A DNA stretch of 34,816 nucleotides from Hallella bergensis DSM 17361 (GTDB lineage Bacteria; Bacteroidota; Bacteroidia; Bacteroidales; Bacteroidaceae), in the NCBI RefSeq assembly GCF_000160535.1, contig NZ_GG704780.1, forward strand, positions 669,120-703,935, given 5' to 3'. The notes under the pieces were generated by a model. That model was not told where the DNA came from. It worked only from the letters and a program-made list of their open reading frames with translations, and did no database searches. How positions within the stretch are numbered: position 1 is the first letter of the stretch; each line of letters starts with the position of its first letter. Below are positions 32,689 to 34,816 of the stretch, piece by piece. The translations under genes and the position numbers were made by a program.

Positions 32689-32991
32689 ATGAACAACAAA
32701 AAGAAAATCACAATGCTGCTCCTGATGGCTGCCGCCACCGTAGGAGCTTATGCACAGGGCAACGGCATGGCTGGTATCAACGAAGCCACGAAAATGGTAA
32801 CCTCCTACTTTGACCCTGGCACAAAACTCATTTATGCCATCGGTGCCGTGGTGGGCTTGATCGGAGGAATAAAAGTCTATAACAAGTTCAGTTCGGGTGA
32901 CCCCGATACGAGCAAGACCGCAGCCTCTTGGTTCGGTGCGTGCATCTTCCTCATCGTGGCGGCAACCATCCTACGTTCTTTCTTCTTGTAA
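32689..32991 (+). CDS. traE: TraE (DUF4134), small membrane protein of the transfer channel
   Basis: The 100 residues begin with a signal peptide (cleavage after GAYAQ, residue 23). Two hydrophobic segments follow (LIYAIGAVVGLIGGIKVY, and ACIFLIVAATILRSFFL). Size and topology are those of DUF4134/TraE, comparable with VirB2-type pilins of type IV secretion systems, an analogy that is inferred. traF begins 2 bp after its stop. Confidence 0.9.
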   Translation: MNNKKKITMLLLMAAATVGAYAQGNGMAGINEATKMVTSYFDPGTKLIYAIGAVVGLIGGIKVYNKFSSGDPDTSKTAASWFGACIFLIVAATILRSFFL

Positions 32992-32993
32992 CA

Positions 32994-33329
32994 ATGGCTG
33001 AGTGGGAAATCAACAAAGGTGTAGGTCGGACGGTAGAGTTCAAGGGTTTGAAGGCACAGTATCTTTTCCTCTTTGCGGGAGGGCTGCTGGCTCTCTTCAT
33101 CCTCGTGGTCATTCTCTATCTCTGTGGAGTGAGCCAGATAGCCTGTCTGGTCATAGGCATAGTGGGTGCCACCCTTGTGGTGTGGCAAACGTTTGCCATG
33201 AACCGAAAGTACGGGCAATACGGACTCATGAAAAAGGGAGCCGTGAGAATGCACCCACGCTACCTTTTGAACCGCCGGACGATCTATCACCTTATCCGTA
33301 ACCTTCAACCCAAAAGAAAGAAGCAATGA
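32994..33329 (+). CDS. traF: TraF (DUF4133), VirB3-like inner membrane protein
   Basis: This is 111 residues from ATG 32994. An upstream extension to 32928 overlaps traE and was rejected. A short hydrophilic start (MAEWEINKGVGRTVEFKGLK) precedes a hydrophobic hairpin of two segments (about 24-48 and 53-68) and a basic tail ending KRKKQ. This is the DUF4133/TraF pattern, similar in placing and topology to VirB3. Its stop overlaps the traG start (ATGA), as VirB3-VirB4 pairs often do. Confidence 0.9.
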   Translation: MAEWEINKGVGRTVEFKGLKAQYLFLFAGGLLALFILVVILYLCGVSQIACLVIGIVGATLVVWQTFAMNRKYGQYGLMKKGAVRMHPRYLLNRRTIYHLIRNLQPKRKKQ

Positions 33330-34816
33330 GAAACAAAAGCAAGATAACGACCCTTGAATCAAAGTTCCCGCTGCTCTCCATCGAGCAGGGCTGCATGGTG
33401 AGCAAAGATGCTGACATCACTGTGGTTTTCCGTGTGGAACTGCCCGAACTCTTTACCGTCACTTCTACAGAATACGAAGCAATGCACTCTGCCTGGCACA
33501 AAGCTATAAAAGTGCTGCCCGATTACAGCATCGTACACAAGCAGGACTGGTTCATCAAGGAGGACTATCAAGGAAAGCTCTCCGATGGCGGACTGAGCTT
33601 CCTTGCCCGTTCCTCTGAAAGGCACTTCAACGAACGTCCGTATCTACACCACTCGGTCTATCTCTTCCTAACCAAGACGAACAAGCAGCGTATGGCACAG
33701 CAGAGTAACTTCTCTTCGCTTTGTCGTGGGCATCTGCTGCCCAAGGAAATTACCAACAAGGATGAGGTGATGAAGTTCATGGAAGCCGTAGACCAGTTCG
33801 AGCGTATCATCAACGATACCGAGCAGATAAGGATTGTCCGCATGACAGGAGATGAGTTAGTTGGCACAAATGAAAAGGGCGGCCTGCTTGACAGGTATTT
33901 CTCTCTTTCAGAAGAGGGACATGCCTCCTTGGAGGACATCCGTCTGGGTGCAGACCTTGTGCGTGTGGGCGACAATATGCTCTGCTTACATACATTAAGC
34001 GATACAGATGATTTGCCCACAAGTGTGAGTACTGATAGCCGATATGAACGGTTATCCACCGACAGGAGCGACTGCCGTCTTTCCTTTGCCGCTCCCGTGG
34101 GTCTGATGTTACCGTGTAACCACATCTATAACCAGTATCTCTTCATCGAAGACAGCGATGCCAACTTGGAACGCTTCGAGAAACAGGCACGGAATATGCA
34201 CTCGCTGGCACGCTACAGCCGTAGCAACCAGATCAACGAGGAGTGGATACAGGAGTATCTCAATATTGCCCACTCACAGGGACTGACCTCTATCCGTGCC
34301 CACTTCAATGTGCTGGCATGGAGTAGTGATAAGGAAGAACTTCGCCAGATCAAGAACGATGTGGGTTCTTCCCTTGCCTTGATGGAGTGCCACCCTCGCC
34401 ACAATACCATTGATGCGGCAACGCTCTACTGGGCGGGCATTCCCGGCAATGCGGCAGACTTTCCTGCAGAAGAGTCATTCTATACTTTTATCGAGCCTGC
34501 CCTTTGTTTCTTCACGGCAGAGACGAACTATAAGGACTCGCTGTCTCCCTTTGGTATCAAGATGGCTGACCGACTTTCGGGTAAGCCCATCCACCTCGAC
34601 ATCTCCGACCTGCCAATGAAGCGCGGCGTGATTACCAACCGTAACAAGTTCATCTTGGGTCCTTCGGGCAGTGGTAAGTCTTTCTTTACCAACCACATGG
34701 TACGTCAGTATTACGAACAGGGAGCGCATGTCCTCTTGGTCGATACCGGAAACTCATATCAAGGCTTGTGTGAACTTATCCACCGCAAGACCAAAGGTGA
34801 GGACGGTGTGTATTTT
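33326..34816 (+). CDS. traG: TraG, VirB4-type conjugation ATPase (partial, runs off the right edge)
   Basis: The frame is open from ATG 33326 to the last base (497 codons, no stop). The N-terminal part (about 1-430) is the VirB4-like region that contacts the membrane complex, with an HYLFIED-type element near 270. Walker A GPSGSGKS is at residues 445-452, followed by VLLVDTGNSYQGL. It powers assembly and substrate transfer in the type IV secretion system. Walker B and the C-terminal part lie outside the window. Confidence 0.92.
   Translation, partial: MRNKSKITTLESKFPLLSIEQGCMVSKDADITVVFRVELPELFTVTSTEYEAMHSAWHKAIKVLPDYSIVHKQDWFIKEDYQGKLSDGGLSFLARSSERHFNERPYLHHSVYLFLTKTNKQRMAQQSNFSSLCRGHLLPKEITNKDEVMKFMEAVDQFERIINDTEQIRIVRMTGDELVGTNEKGGLLDRYFSLSEEGHASLEDIRLGADLVRVGDNMLCLHTLSDTDDLPTSVSTDSRYERLSTDRSDCRLSFAAPVGLMLPCNHIYNQYLFIEDSDANLERFEKQARNMHSLARYSRSNQINEEWIQEYLNIAHSQGLTSIRAHFNVLAWSSDKEELRQIKNDVGSSLALMECHPRHNTIDAATLYWAGIPGNAADFPAEESFYTFIEPALCFFTAETNYKDSLSPFGIKMADRLSGKPIHLDISDLPMKRGVITNRNKFILGPSGSGKSFFTNHMVRQYYEQGAHVLLVDTGNSYQGLCELIHRKTKGEDGVYF

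Overview
The window reads as part of a Bacteroidales (Bacteroides/Prevotella-type) integrative conjugative element carrying cargo. The grounds are Bacteroidetes-type promoters (TTG, 20 bp, TAnnTTTG), a CTnDOT-like transfer operon (TraA ParA, DUF3408 protein, TraE, TraF, TraG), a mobA-mobB-mobC relaxase set, a TopB/DUF4099-DUF3945/methylase-helicase module, tyrosine recombinases lacking Arg I, and SusC-era TonB receptors and lipoproteins. I cannot name a species. No rRNA, tRNA, CRISPR array or insertion sequence was seen.

Layout. (1) 1-11.6 kb, all on the minus strand: read in the direction of transcription, a DUF4099/DUF3945 protein, topoisomerase III, a large DNA methylase-helicase that ends early at 3478, two tandem tyrosine recombinases, a DUF1896 protein, and a minus-strand terminator at 7-52. 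(2) 11.8-21.9 kb, plus strand: cargo with a TonB-type beta-barrel protein, a leucine-rich-repeat lipoprotein, a calycin-like secreted protein, another lipoprotein, an HmuR-like TonB receptor, an HmuY-like haem-binding lipoprotein, two membrane proteins, and a broken outer membrane protein gene. (3) 21.93-22.23 kb: a second, truncated copy of the 5' end of the DUF4099/DUF3945 gene, in the same orientation as the first. (4) 22.7-26.0 kb, plus strand and visibly AT-rich: a SAM methyltransferase, a secreted S74 (endosialidase-chaperone) protein and a subtilisin-like lipoprotein protease. (5) 26.1-29.9 kb, minus strand: mobC, mobB, mobA. (6) 29.9-30.45 kb: a gene-free control region rich in dyads, the best candidate for oriT. 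(7) 30.4 kb to the right edge, plus strand: the tra operon, leaving the window inside traG.

How it fits together. The mob proteins would nick oriT and dock the DNA at the MobC coupling protein. TraE, TraF and TraG belong to the type IV secretion channel. TopB, the DUF3945 protein and the methylase-helicase are element DNA-processing accessories. The haem-uptake block would give the host a nutritional advantage.

The most interesting structural point is that the haem block lies between two roughly 84% identical (protein level) direct copies of the first 102 codons of the DUF3945 gene. The left copy is whole and the right one stops exactly at the cargo junction. Crossing over between them would remove the cargo and leave one intact chimeric gene. 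A second rearrangement is the loss of the C-terminal part of the methylase-helicase right beside the recombinase pair.
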